A DNA stretch of 64,000 nt. It comes from Megamerina dolium (taxonomy: Eukaryota; Arthropoda; Insecta; Diptera; Megamerinidae). The notes under the pieces are model-generated. The model was not told the origin of the DNA. It ran no database searches and saw only the letters and a program-made list of their open reading frames with translations. Below, piece by piece: positions 22,865-35,285 of this stretch. Position numbers and translations under genes: made by a program. The stretch covers positions 36,452,055-36,516,054 of the forward strand of contig OY978529.1 in assembly GCA_963854835.1 (NCBI GenBank), given 5' to 3'. Numbering within the stretch: the stretch's first letter is position 1; each line of letters begins with the position of its first letter.

Positions 22865-23060
22865 GTAGGAGAGCTCCTATAAGGGGCTGAGAGATGATGA
22901 AAGCATATTTGGATACTGGGGAGTAAAAATTAGTTGTGGTCCATTGTACATTTCATCGATTTCAGAGTAGTTCCTGAGCAGTTATAGAGTCAATTTGTCA
23001 GTTCGTAGGTATTTTTCCCAATCACTTTGTAGGGGAACTTTCTTAAAACGTTGGAAAGCA
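22865..23060 (-). repeat. Satellite unit, flavour S3
   Basis: Reads GAGAGCTCCTATAAGGGGCTGAGAG, the reverse-strand version of the S3 block found at 42.1-42.9 kb. About one unit. Confidence 0.6.
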
Positions 23061-23189
23061 CAAATGAATGAGCGTCGGTCAAAAGTGTCAATGCGAATTG
23101 TATGAAAATTTCAATTTCGTAATTACAGTTGACCGGTGCCAATAGATGGTTAAAACATATGACCGATTCACACTAATTTATTTTTTTCA

Positions 23190-23600
23190 ACATTTTTACG
23201 GAATTCACCAATTAAGGCAAAATCATCATCATTTGGTGCTACAGCTCTCTGTGAGCCTTGGCCTGCTGAACAATATGCCTCCATGTTACTCGATCTTTTG
23301 TCGATCTTTTGTTCCAGTTTTCCAGTTAGAATTTCTTTAGGTCTTCGTTTAGTTTGTCCATTCATCTTGTCGTTGAATGACTTCGCATCTAGATTTTTTT
23401 CTTTGTGATATTGATTCGTCCATTCTTGTTACAAGGCCTAGCCTAACCATCGCATCACGTTTTCGCCTTGAGTTAGTTGATCATGTTCACCGTTCCGTCT
23501 TATTCTCAATTCATCAGATCCAGTTTTAACTGCATTTTGTTTTATCTTTTTCGCTCACAGTCCAAGTTTCAAAGCGTTCAAAGTTTAACGCAAAATATCT
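23190..23600 (-). pseudogene. 3' end of a second RTE-like LINE
   Basis: On the minus strand the frame DRVTWRHIVQQAKAHREL followed by a stop (about 23290-23240) is the typical C-terminus of RTE-like LINE proteins. Further upstream VTRMDESISQRK resembles the RW-GHV-RM-E stretch that precedes it. Frameshifts separate the pieces. The 3' UTR contains an ATG/GAT-rich run. The sequence differs from the RTE family at the right edge, so this is a second family. It is a dead fragment. Confidence 0.6.
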
Positions 23601-23689
23601 GAAAATTTAGCGATAGCGGCTTTTTATCTTCGAAATAAATTACTAACCCCCTTTAGTTTTTCCTTTACAATAAATCCTCTATATGTACT

Positions 23690-25100
23690 TATCTCCTATC
23701 TCTGCCTTTTAAGTGAAGTCCACTACAAAATTAATGCAAAAAACGTCTGCAAATAGTCAAACAACCCGTTAGTTACCCGGAAATAGCACATAGATCGAAG
23801 AAATGTATGACCGACTTTCATTAATTTTTACTATCCAATATATCATCCCACCAATCGTACAGGCTAAATCTACCCTTTTAGAAGGCTGCCATACAAAATG
23901 AACACATAAACAGCGGAATATTGAGTAACAACTCAATAGGTGCTCGAAAATCTTATCTAGAACGATTAAATGTGTGACCGATTTCATTCATTTTGCTCTC
24001 GCCGATATTTCCCGTACACAATCGCCGTAAAACCATATAGATGTCCATAATCCATCCCTAGAATGATTAAATCTATGATTGGCTCCCATAAAAAATTTTC
24101 AACATTTCTTTCACACGTATATACCCTTTATGTTCAGCTCTTAAGGTGACTCTTACACAAAATGGACGCAAAATCAGCTGACCTCAACAAATAAACCCAC
24201 AGCGCACCCATAACGGTTGATATCACGACCTACCCTCATTAATTTTTCCTCACCAACATTTACTCGGAGTGGGTGCCGTGGCTCAGTGGTTAGTGTGTTG
24301 GCCTTCTGATCAGCAGGTCGTGGTTCAATCCCTGGCTGATGCATAACAAATTTAATATCGAAAAGATTTTTCTTTCGAACGGTACCCACCTGTCGGCAAG
24401 CAATTGGCAATTCTTCCGACAGTAACAACTTGCCATGAAAAAGCTTCTAAAAGAACTCTGTGATAAAGTTCAGAAAAAGTGATGTCGCAAGGGTTCTACC
24501 GTTCGGAACCGGCTAAAATAAGTACGTCCCTTCTAGCACTGTCCAAAATTTAACACGCACAACAGTAATTGAAGAGAAGCTCGGCCAATGAGCCCTTCGG
24601 GGCTTTAAGTGCCACATATTTTTTATTTTTTAACATTTACTTGGAACATACACTCTCTGTATCAGTATGTCTTAGGGAAATTCCTATACAAAAAACCTAA
24701 AAATGAATCAAATAACCCCATGACTGCCCGGGAATCCCACTTATGACGGTAAAATATATGACAGACCTCCATTCATTTTTCTCGCCAACATTTTCTCGTA
24801 ACATATTTGCTCTCCAACTCTAACTCTTAAGGAGACTAAAATACAAAAAACCAAAAAAATCTGAAAATAAACCCATAGCTGCCCAAAAATCGCAGCTAGA
24901 GTAGTATAATGTATGACAGACCTCCATTCATTTTTTCTCATCAACATTTTTTCAAAACATAATTTCATTCTATCTCCAACTCTTAAGAACATTTCCATAC
25001 AAAAACGCCTAAAAATTGACATAGTTCCTCAAAGCTGCCCAAAAATCACTCCAAGAGCAGTGATATGTAAGACCGACCCACTTTAATTACTCGCATCCTT
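23690..25100 (+). repeat. Satellite-like array, flavour S3
   Basis: Diverged tandem units of about 155 bp (GACAGACCTCCATTCATTTTT at 24760, 24915 and, as a variant, 25071; spacing across the inserted SINE also comes to about 156). Each unit ends near an ACTCTTAAGG...CCATACAAAA block. It is split by the SINE at 24268-24631. Confidence 0.8.
24268..24631 (+). mobile_element. Complete tRNA-derived SINE
   Basis: A 364-bp element with a tRNA-like head: A box TGGCTCAGTGG (24279-24289) and B box GGTTCAATCCC (24322-24332), the internal RNA polymerase III promoter. A conserved body follows, then a tail CCCTTCGGGGCTTTAAGTG and a T-rich end. It is flanked by 13-bp duplications AACATTTACTCGG (24255) and AACATTTACTTGG (24632), one mismatch. 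The target is an S3 satellite unit. It encodes no protein and would rely on a LINE for movement. The 84-codon minus-strand frame across it is not a gene. Confidence 0.92.
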
Positions 25101-26619
25101 ATACGAAACTAGCTAGCTTTTTGACATTAGTATATAAAGAATAAATTCATAATTTTAAAAAAATAATATCATATATTTCTATCATTTTGGCCAACTGTGA
25201 AACATTGTATGCCGTTGCATGACATACCGGATTTCCTTCTTCGTTGGAAATCGCGCGCAATCGCGTTCACATTTGATATCAATACGCTCACATACAATAT
25301 ATTCTACGATATATAGTTGGAACTGAACCGAATGTTCGCCGTTGCCATAAATGTGTAGTAGTTTATCGCGTTTTGCATCTGATATCCTTGACCCAAAGGT
25401 ATGCAACCGTCATTATGCTTAGCTGCTACAGCGGCTGCTTTTGCTGTTATTGCAAAAGAAAAATCACAACGAAAAACGTGGGAATTTTCCCAAAAGCGCA
25501 TAATTATGGTCGCGCACATTAGGGGTGGAAATTGATGTAGATAGTGTATTGTATGTGCATATGTAGTAAATATCTACAAATGTGTATGGTTACAGTGCCA
25601 TTAGAATAACAAAATCATATTACATTTGCAATATAATATTTTCATTTAAATATTTCGATATTTTTCACCCCAAAAAAAAAAAAAGTATAGTGAAATTCAA
25701 ATGAAAATTGTCACAGGAAATTACTTTACATGATTAAAACGATATGGCTGGTAAAACGAATGAACGCGTATTTTTACATTTTGGCTTGTGAAATACATAA
25801 TCGTCGCCTTCAATCGATGTTGGGGAGTGGAAATACTTGTTCTCTCCTATATGCGTAACAACAACAACAGCAGCACAACCACTATATGGTTGGTATGCTA
25901 ATGTACCGCTATGCGTGGTCAAAATGCTGTTTACATTTGCATTTAATTGACACGAAATGAAAAAGCAACAGCAGCAGCAGCAGCAGCAGTGGTACGATAT
26001 GTAATCAAATATGTATGTAATCGAAAAGCGGTTTTTATCGCTTTAGATTGAAAATGCGTTGAAACAACGTGAGAAAAAATAAAGATTCCAATTATTAAAA
26101 GTTTGTCAAATTCGTAAGATTTTCACTGATTTTCATTATGAATTCCCAACACTTCTTCATGTGTCACTTGGAAATGTCACCAAAATAAAAGACGACAAAA
26201 AGATTTTATAATCAAATAAAGCATCTCACACATTTGGCATCAAATATGATCTCAACGACAACGTGGAAGGGTGGTTTATTATAGTCAAATATATATGGAG
26301 ATAAGATAGGCTGTCATAGATGTTGTTGTTGTTGTTATTATTTTTTCTGCTACTGTGCACAAACATATGAGTAAAACTTAGACGGCAGGCGATTGTGTGA
26401 ATAAAATGACTAACTACATGTGAAGCAAGCATGCATTCTGTTGAAGCTTTCGCTGGAAGGGCAAATAGCGGACATAGTAAGCTTGTTTTAAGCTAACTAT
26501 ATATCATATTTTGTATATATAGGAATAACAATAATGATAATCGTCAAATTCCAGGGTGAAACAAAGGGCCTCAATAAATTGGCTTGCGCTGAACTCAAAT
26601 GTTAAGTTTGTGCTTAAAA
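25101..26619. other. Anonymous DNA, partly higher-complexity
   Basis: The 25.19-25.55 kb part is richer in GC and less repetitive than its surroundings and could be regulatory, but no exon is recognisable. The remainder is AT-rich with a CAG tract and GTT tracts. Confidence 0.45.
25970..25989. repeat. (CAG)n microsatellite
   Basis: A perfect CAG run about 20 bases long, with no exon around it. Confidence 0.9.
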
Positions 26620-27636
26620 ATGGAAAATTTTGTACCAGAAAATCATCATTTGCAGGATGTTTTATTGCATTATATTTTTTTTTAAGAAAAATGCAGCTGA
26701 AATGCATCAAACGCTTCTCGAAGCTTATGGTGGTCATGCTCTTTCAGAAGCAACATGCAGAAATTGGTTTCAACGATTCAAAATTAATGATTTTGATTTG
26801 AGAAATGAAGAATGTGGAAGACACCGCATTCCATGCATTGTTGGACGAAGATGACACTTTAAGTCAACAACAAATGACAGAAATATTAAATGTTACATAA
26901 AAAACAATTTCCAACCGGAAAGATACAAAAGTGTGGAAAATGGGTGCCACACGAATTGACTGACCGACTTGTGAAATTTTGCTTCAAAGACAAGAAAGAA
27001 AAAGTCTTTTGCATCGAATTGTGACTGGCGCTGAAAAGTGGATTTTTTTTTTAGGGTCCTAAACGCATAAAATCAAGGATTACACCAGGCCAACCATCAA
27101 CATCGATCGTAAGACCGGATCGCTTTGGAAAGAAGAGGATGCTGTGTGTTTGGTGGGATCAGAAAGGTGTTGTGTACCATGAGCTTCTGAAACCTTGTGA
27201 AACTGTTAATACTAATTGCTACCGATAACAAATGATCAATTTAATGGGCCAGAATACACGGTAAGGTAATTTTGTTCCACGACAACACATCGGCACATAA
27301 AGCAAAACCGGTTTAGGATACGATCAAATCGCTTGGTTGGGATTTGTTACCCCACCCGCCGTATTCACCAGACTGGGCCCTTCCGATTACCACTTGTTTT
27401 CATTGATGGGTCACGCTCTTAAGGAATAGCACTTCAAAACATCTGAAGAACTGGAAAATTGGGTCTCTGAATTGTTTGCATCAAAAGGCGATACATTTTT
27501 TTGGCGTGGAATCCACAAATTGTCCGAAAGGTGGCCAATATGTGTAGAAAGCGATGGGCAATACTTTGAATAAAATATTTTTATCTTTTCTTTTTAAAAT
27601 ATGCGTTTTATTTTCTTTAAAAAACGATACACCTGG
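26620..27636 (+). mobile_element. Decayed second mariner element
   Basis: A mariner transposase relic opens at 26620 (MENFVPEN), shifts frame in a T-rich run, and continues as KKNAAEMHQTLLEAYGGHALSEATCRNWF. Later fragments include ALLDEDDTLSQQQM, HRIVTGAEKW (first catalytic Asp changed), RFGKKRMLCVWWDQKGV, SDYHLFSLMGHAL and an end ESDGQYFE with stop at 27571-27573. The right terminal repeat reads CGATACACCTGG (27625-27636), unlike that of the 5.3-kb mariner, so this is another subfamily. The left end is not certain; CCAGGGTGAAACAAA near 26551 is a possible remnant. Many stops and frameshifts make it inactive. Confidence 0.88.
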
Positions 27637-27649
27637 TCTATGATTTCTT

Positions 27650-28400
27650 ACTTTTTGCACGAAAATTTACAGCTAGCTCATTAAAACTTAGCATGTACGA
27701 TTATATTTACTAATATATAGCTGAGTTAAAAAATTGACGTAATCAAATGATAATAACGCCTACCTCCCATACAAAAGTATATTTTCAAAGTTTCACTTTG
27801 AGTACAAAAAAATTATGTAATCAGGCTAAAACTCTGTATTTATGATTTTGTTTACCAATTATTATATCTGCTCGAATATGGATTGAATCGGATAAAAACT
27901 ACGCCTACCTCCCATATGAAAGTATGCTTCAAAATGCACGTTTTTTCACTTTGTGCACCAAAACAATAAGTTATCATGTTGAAACTCGGTGTGTATGCTT
28001 TTATTTCCTAATTAATATATTTACTTGAAAATGGTTGGAATCGGATGAAAAGTATGTATACCTCCCATACAAATTATGCTTTTGGATGTATATTTTTGTA
28101 CTTCTTACATGAAAATATGTAGCTATGATGGTGAAACTTAATATATACACTAACATTTCCTAGTGAATTACCAATTTTGAAAATGGGAGGAATCAGAAGA
28201 ATGCCACGCCTACCTCCCATACAAAAATATGTTTTTGAATGGTTATTTTAAGATTTTCCACATGAATTTATAAAGCTAAACAAGTGAAACTCAGCACATA
28301 CGATTATTTTAACCATTGAGTGATTATGTTAGAAAATTGACATAATCGACAAAAAACCACGCTTGCCTCGAATGCTTTTTCGAAAGAACGTCCTATTATT
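27650..28400 (+). repeat. Satellite-like array, flavour S1
   Basis: Units with CGCCTACCTCCCATACAAAA at about 27757, 27902, 28055 and 28207, spacing 145-153 bp. Same orientation as the arrays at 11.0 and 29.5 kb. Confidence 0.82.
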
Positions 28401-29540
28401 TCCTTCGAAATTTTGAAGAAGGCTGTTATTTACTTAATTTTTGCAAAATTCGGTTGGGGCTTGTGTCGCCAAATAAAGTAACTGCAGTTTTCACGAATCC
28501 GAGTTTCTATAATTCAACCATATATGAAGCACTTTTATTCTACATCTCATTAAAACACATCTTACTAATGTAGCCCTTCTTTGAGCACTATTTCTCCACA
28601 AATAAATAACAAATTACACAATTAAAATCAATACTTATTTAATATTTCTCTCTCTCTCTCAATTCTACTAATCATATTATTGATATCTGACTTCTTATCG
28701 AATCTGACTTAAACTTCTGCAGTCAAACATTACTAACACGTTTGGGGACAGGTGGTGGTGGTGGTGGTTATGATGGTGGGTAAGTAGTATCATTCCATCA
28801 AATCTAGCGTACATGCTATTGCGTCAGTCAATCAGTAAAATATAATAATATTTTTTCACATAATTTCTTCGTGATACATATCAAGTTAGTACATACAGTT
28901 CCCTTCTGACGCATAGCCATCGTTCTATATCGAACTTTGGAAAAAGTTTTGACAGAGTCGGTCTTCGGATTCTATTATGTGGGAATATAACTGAGAAGGG
29001 GTAAACTCTCGATAGTATCACACCAAGTAAAAATAGTCAAGTAAAATACATATAAACTAGATTTAATGAGTAGCTTCGACTCATCGTTATATAAATCACA
29101 GCTCACAGCTCGAATTTGGTTTAGAAAATCCCCTCTATATTCCAGGCGTCACTTACTCATTTATATTCATACATGTACGAACTACGTACATATTTTTAGG
29201 CATTTATGACTTGTGCTACATTTTGATTTTATTTAATTTGGTTGAATTGATACAGCCGCTTGTTCGTTCGTTTGTTAGTTCCCTTCGATTCACTCATTGT
29301 CGCTTGGTTCGTTGGTTGGTTGTTTTTGGTTACACTTGAGCAAATCACAGCAGCGTTTTGACATTCACGCTGACAAGCCAAGCATCCGTAGCATATTGGA
29401 TGGATGGATGGATGGATGGATGGATGGCAGCATGATGCATAAACGGAAGGATCACTCAAGCGTGTGTAAATGTGCCTCCTCACGCAAGTTATGAACGATT
29501 CAGCATACACGATTTGTATTAGACTAGTCAGTTTTTTTTA
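28401..29540. other. Anonymous DNA with simple repeats
   Basis: Contains a CT tract near 28650, a GGT tract near 28755 and a GGAT tract at 29399-29427. No gene is recognised. Confidence 0.5.
29396..29427. repeat. (GGAT)n microsatellite
   Basis: About eight perfect GGAT repeats. They explain the MDGWMDGW-type frame on the plus strand. Confidence 0.93.
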
Positions 29541-29544
29541 AAGA

Positions 29545-30880
29545 GCGTTTGTTGAAATCTTGCACATAATGATATTTTTAGCTGGAAACCTTTAAGTTTG
29601 AAAATAACCATAATGAATTGGAAACTACGTCTACGTCCACAAATTTCGAATGTATATTTTCAAAATTCGAGAATATAGTTATTCTCTAAAATTTATTTAA
29701 TAAAATTGTTTTAAGTAAAAAATATTGCTATATTAAAAAATTCCATTTTTGATACATCTGTGCTTACCCTCCCGATACAAAAATACCATTTCGCATAAAA
29801 ATTTGGTTTTCGAAATAATATTTTGATATAATATAATACCCCATAAACTGAAACTCGGTATATAAGCTGAATTTTACACAAAAAAACAACAAGTACGAGA
29901 GTGGCCAGAATCAAATATAGACCATGCCTACTTCCCACACAAAATTACGTCTTCGAAAGTAAGTTTTTAGGTTTTGTATTCCCAAATATAAATGTATCAT
30001 GTTTCAGCATGGCAAATGGGTTTATTTTTACTCAATACACCAAGAGATAGAAGAATTGTTACCATAGCATGAAATTGCATATTACTTCTCATACAAAATT
30101 GGGTTTTCGAAAGTAACTTTTTAGCCATTGCATACGTAAATATTTCACTATCACGCTGAAATATGGTAAATAATGTTATTTTTACATACACATCAACAGA
30201 TACAAAAGCTATCGTAATTGAGTAAGAACTACGCCTACTTGCCATACAAAATTATGTTTTCGAATGAATATTTGCTGAATTTCAGCACGTAAATATAAAG
30301 ATATTAAGCTGAAACTTGGTACATAAAGATACTTTTATTAGCAAACTATTAGCATATAAGAATAATCATGTTCAAATTAAAATGACGCCTACCTCTCATA
30401 CAAAATTATGTTTTCGAATGAATATTTTCTGAATTTGAGTAGGTAAATATAAAGTTATCAAGCTGAAACTTGATACATAAAGTTACTTTTATTAGCAAAC
30501 TATTAGCATATAAGAATGATCATGTTCAAATAAAAAGGACGCCTACCTCTCATACAAAATTATGTTTTCGAATGAATATTTGCTGAATTTAAGCACGTAA
30601 ATATAAAGCTATCAAGCTGAAACTTGACACATAGAGTTACTTTTTTTAGCACACCATTAGCATATAAGAGTTATCATGTTCAAATAAAAATAACGCCTAC
30701 CTCTCATACAAAATTATGTTTTCGAAAGAATATTTTCTGAATTTGAGTAGGTAAATATAAAGATATCAATCTGAAATTCTGTATTCAAAATTATTCTGAC
30801 TAAGGAACAAAAATTCCTGAAAATAGGCATAATCGAATGAATTTCACGCTTACTTTTCATACAAAAGTATGGTTTAAAGA
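29545..30880 (+). repeat. Satellite-like array, flavour S1, with young units
   Basis: Older diverged units lead into four very similar units whose GCCTAC(C/T)T..CATACAAAATTATG block falls at 30233, 30387, 30541 and 30694: spacing 154, 154 and 153 bp. The high similarity of the last units points to recent local amplification. Confidence 0.88.
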
Positions 30881-32839
30881 AATGTTTTTTTTTTTTTTTA
30901 AATGTTCAATATTTTTAAAATCATTCTACTAACATTTGAGCATATCTAATGTCAACCTATTAGTATATATACCACATATATGAATAAATATGTAAATAGA
31001 TTCCCTGATGAAGCATTGCCGCTACCATTGCGTTACGTTATTCGTCTAAATCGAGCTCCAGTTAAGCGTTCCTAATGTGAAAATGGTGTTGTTTATTATT
31101 GTGATTATTATTAATATTGTTGTTGCTTACTTGCTTGCTTGCTGGCATACAATCTGCTCTTATAGCAATTGTTATAATTATTTTGAGACTTTATAAAATA
31201 TGAATATTGTATATTCTATGAAGATTCTCTCTTGGGGTATTCACGTAATGCATTTTCATCGTCGTTCGTTTCATTGTCGTCATCAATTCCCATTGAAACC
31301 TGTCGGCGATCAAAGACGAAAGGATTCCTTTTCAGTCTCGACTTGCTTCCTTTGACGTATTCTTCATATTGTCATCAGACAATGTTGATGATTTTTAAGC
31401 TTAAGCATTTACTATGCTTGAATGGCATTTAATAGGTGCATAAGTAAGTGGCTGTTGTTGAAATATTACTCCCGTCTTGGCGGTATTAGAATTGGCCTCA
31501 ACTTGGGGTGTCTCTTAGGAAACAATTGCAATTGCATCTGCAACTTATCAGAAGCTAACTGGAGAAAGAGAATGAGCTACACACTATAAAAACAAAAACC
31601 ATGCTTCTTTAAAATGCAAATTGAAATCTCAACTCTTAAATAATTTCTCTTCATTCAGTCATCTATTCACATGAGTACTTGTTTGTAGTATAATCGCGCA
31701 AAATGTTTTTATCCTTTTTGTGTTTCTTTTTTTTTTTTTTGCTTCATCTTTAGTGAAAGATTCCTTTGTCTGATCATCATGATATTCTGACGGTGTTGGT
31801 GCTACTGCTGCGGTTGCAGCTGTTATTACTTCTACTCTCTTTAAGATGATGATAATGATGATGATCGTGATGATGATTACCTGAATGTTTTGGTTCGCGA
31901 TAGTGTTAATGTTTGATATCTTTGTCATTCTATATTGTCTACTTTACTAGATCGTTTCTTTTTTTATACATTCTATGCTCACTGATCCATCTATTGTCCT
32001 TTGAATTGAATGACTTTCCTTTTGGTAAACGATATGCGTGTATGTGTAGCATGTCCGTCGCTGATATTCTCTATTATGGCTACATCAATGCCAATCTTGA
32101 AATGATGAAGTTATTATAATTATAATTTCTTCTTGTTGTTCTGATAAGTGGACGTCGTCAATAGGGAAAGGGTTGTTTGCTGGCCGCTGAAATCTACATA
32201 CACCCATGTACATACTTATATACATACAAACATATCCCTATTGAATACCAATATCTTGTTTGTAAGGATTATATTGATCGAGTTAAGCATTACTATAATA
32301 GAGTTCTCTTTCACTTTTTCCCCCTCTGTATGTAGCTCTCGCATTAAAGGGTACAAAACACAATACTGGAATTTAATGTTGGATTTAAGCAACAGCAGCA
32401 GCAACAATAACAACAACAAAAAGCATTAGCAGAAGAAGCATAAAAGAACCCAACATCTAAAATGAGACTGTAACGAATTTGAAGATTAATTTTACTTATA
32501 CTCGTACATCTTGTTAGTAATCTAAGAAATTTATAAGCTAAATGGAAATGGAGTGCTATCAAGATTTCTTCATGGAATCAAGATATGGATTTATATGGAT
32601 TTTAGAAATAAATTATGTAATAAATTGATTTTTATCATACCAGAGCATTTGGCAAGCTCTTAGCCATCGATCATAGTTGACGTAGACATAGCCGGGGGGC
32701 GACTTAATAAAGACACTCATCTATTGGAGCTTCTTGGGGGAAACCAAGGAAGCCCAAAGACCAGCAAATATCTGGAAACGATTGTTGAAAATGCACAAAG
32801 AAAATGTGCCTTAATGAATCCCGGTATCAAATAGAATCT
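30881..32839. other. Anonymous DNA
   Basis: No gene is recognised. It contains GATGAT/ATC runs near 31850, a poly(T) near 31730 and CAG/AAC runs near 32390. Open frames of 60-93 codons here are low-complexity or chance. Confidence 0.5.
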
Positions 32840-33775
32840 TTAACGGAGCCCAATGAAACCGAAATGACAGCGAGTACATGTTATTTTTGTTGTTGTAGCA
32901 ACAGGAATAAAGAAATGATTCTAGTAATGTGGTTAATTTCGACATCTCCATGCAACGGTATATTAAAAAAATATGGCGATATCGATTGGAGCCGTCCACA
33001 GAGCCTCAGCATTCGGGTGGCTATGGTTGACAACTCAGAAAATGCCTATGTTCGGACAAATGTTTGAAACTTCTGGATCAATACGCGCACGGTAGTATGC
33101 CAGCCAACGAGACCATCCCGATCTCTGTTGGGCAAAAGTCACGTCAAAAATATACAACGAATGCCTAGAGACGATAGTTGAAAATTTAAAGAAAATACAA
33201 CTCTTTCGATCGCAGTTCTTATGAAATCCACGAAAACCAAAAACCGGCAAATATCTGTAGGCGATTGTTGAAAACGCACGAAAAATGTAGCGACGACATA
33301 ATCTTTAACGGAAACCAATGAAACCGAAATAGCACCTAATGCCATTGTTCTTGTAGCAACAGGAATAAGAAAATAATTCAAGCATTGTTAGTAATTTCGA
33401 CAACTTCATGCAATGGCAGATTAGGCAAAATTACGATCTCAACTGGGGCTGTCTACAGCACTCAGATTGGTATGGTTGGCTTCTCAAGAGCCACCTATGT
33501 TCAACTATATGAGGACCGGTGTCAGCAGTGTGCAAGCATCCGAGACCAGGCGGATATGAATTGGGTAAGAGTCACCTCAGTACTACGCAGCGAAAATACC
33601 TGTGTTCAACTGTATGAGAGCCAGTGTCGCAGTATAGGCAATTGCCTGGAATTTCTTGATCAACAAGAGCACCCCAGTACTACGCAGGGGAAATACCAGT
33701 GTTCAACTATATGAGGGCCAGTGTCGCAGAATAAGCAATTGTCTGGAATTTCTTGATCAACAAGAGTACGGTAGC
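32840..33775 (-). pseudogene. Decayed jockey-like LINE C-terminal fragments, partly duplicated
   Basis: On the minus strand, QQRSGWSRWLAYYRARIDPE, then ICPN..., then VVNHSHPNAEALWTAPIDIA (about 33150-32985) resemble the C-terminal cysteine-histidine region of jockey-like LINEs (C-P-xC...H-F-C-P, then LW-P-). A second, diverged copy lies about 475 bp further on, with C-LYCDTGSHTVEH-type strings. Stops and frameshifts are frequent. The family call is tentative. Confidence 0.45.
33578..33766. repeat. 97-bp tandem duplication
   Basis: Two copies of CAGTACTACGCAG...CTTGATCAACAAGAG, starting at 33578 and 33675, about 90 percent alike by eye. It lies inside the LINE debris. Confidence 0.85.
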
Positions 33776-34250
33776 GTGCCAGCATAAGAACTCAGCCGGA
33801 TCTAAGTTAGGCAAGATTCACCTCAGCTATATATAGCAAATATATGGCTACATTAATCACATATTACGTAGAGAACGAGGCGGAGCAACTTAGTAACAAT
33901 CATTGGAAATTTTAGTGAGATCCAAAGAAACCCAAGACCATCAAATACCTGAACATGATTGTTGAAAATAAGCCGTATAAACCTTGACTGAAGTGGCGAC
34001 AAGAAACAGACTTTCGCTCAACATTTATCTAAAGCCAAGCAATATGACCAAAATATCGGATGTGCTAAAAATATTTATAAACTGAAAGAAGTTCGTTGTG
34101 GCCCTCACTTTTTACCTGGAAATTTTTAATGTTAATCAATAGATCCAAGCAGCCTTTTCAAAGCTGCTCTTTCATCATTTTTTTTTTTTGGTGCTAAATC
34201 ATAAAAAAATTATATAAAAATAAATTTATAACTGGCTAAAGGCCCAGGAA

Positions 34251-35285
34251 GGAGGCTCGGTGCTCTCTATCCCGTACATTCCACTGCCGTGGAATAAGTC
34301 TTCTTAGCATCGCATACAAAGTTCTATTGAGCATACTGTGTGAAAGGTTGATACCTATCCTTAACAACCTGATTGGACCTTATCTATTTGTTAGACCTCG
34401 CCACGCCGTTTAATATCGAACGGGTTTTCAAACAAGGTGATTCGTTATCATGGGACCTTCAATCTTATTATGGAGAAAATAATACGAGCTGCTGATCTAC
34501 GTCATAATGCCACTATCTTTAACAAAAGTGTCATGCTGTTAGCGTATGCCGATGACATTAACATAATCGGTATATATATGCGAGCAGTCAGTGCAGCATT
34601 CTCAGAGTCGGAAAGAAAGTCGCGTCGAATGGGTCTCACGGTATACGAGGGTAAGGTGAAGTATCTAGTATCAACAAACAAAGGGTCCCAGCGTCTTGGA
34701 CAGCAAGTCACTGTTGATAACTACGTTTTTAAAGTAGTGAAGGACTTTATCTACCTTGGAACCAGCATTAACAATAGTAATGACGTTATCCTGGAGATAT
34801 TGCGAAAGATCACTCTTGCAAACAGGTGCTACTTTGGACTAAGAAAGGTAATGAGAAGTCGGGCCCTCTCTCGAGTAAAGAAAACTACAATCTACAAGTT
34901 TATCATCATGCGTGTCCTTACATATGGCGCCGAAGCTTGGAAAATTTCCACCTCAGATGAGAGAATGCTCGGAGTTTTTCGAGAGAAAAGTCCTACGGAA
35001 GATCTTTGGACTTATTTGCGTTGGTAGCAAGTATCGGCGGTTGCGCTGGCTAGGTTAATTCGAGCGAATTGAAGAACACGCTCTGGCTAAGAAGGTGTTA
35101 CGTATATTCGGAACCCGCTAGTGGACCACGCAAAAGAGGAGCACCGGTGTAAAGATCAATACTTGTCAGCGCTTGGAATTTCGAACTGGCGCCAACTAGC
35201 GAAGGAAAGAGCTGTCTGGTGAAGCTTGCTAGTTTCGGCCTAAATCGAATTTCGTTTGTAATGGCCACATAAGTATGTAAGTAAG
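34251..35285 (+). mobile_element. RTE-like LINE copy, truncated and internally deleted
   Basis: It begins GGAGGCTCGGTGCTCTC, matching about 62956 of the right-edge element, and ends in GTGGCCACATAAGTA-like sequence with a GTAAGTAAG tail (ATGGCCACATAAGTATG). It is flanked by the direct repeat TAAAGGCCCAGGAA at 34237-34250 and 35286-35299, though the first four bases could belong to the tail. Two internal deletions near 34385-34410 remove the RT catalytic Asp region. A 196-codon frame remains at 34437-35027, including AYADDINIIG. Confidence 0.92.

Noticed and set aside
29545..30880. CRISPR-like array because of regular spacing
   Set aside because: The entire 154-bp unit repeats, there are no unique spacers, and the genome is animal.
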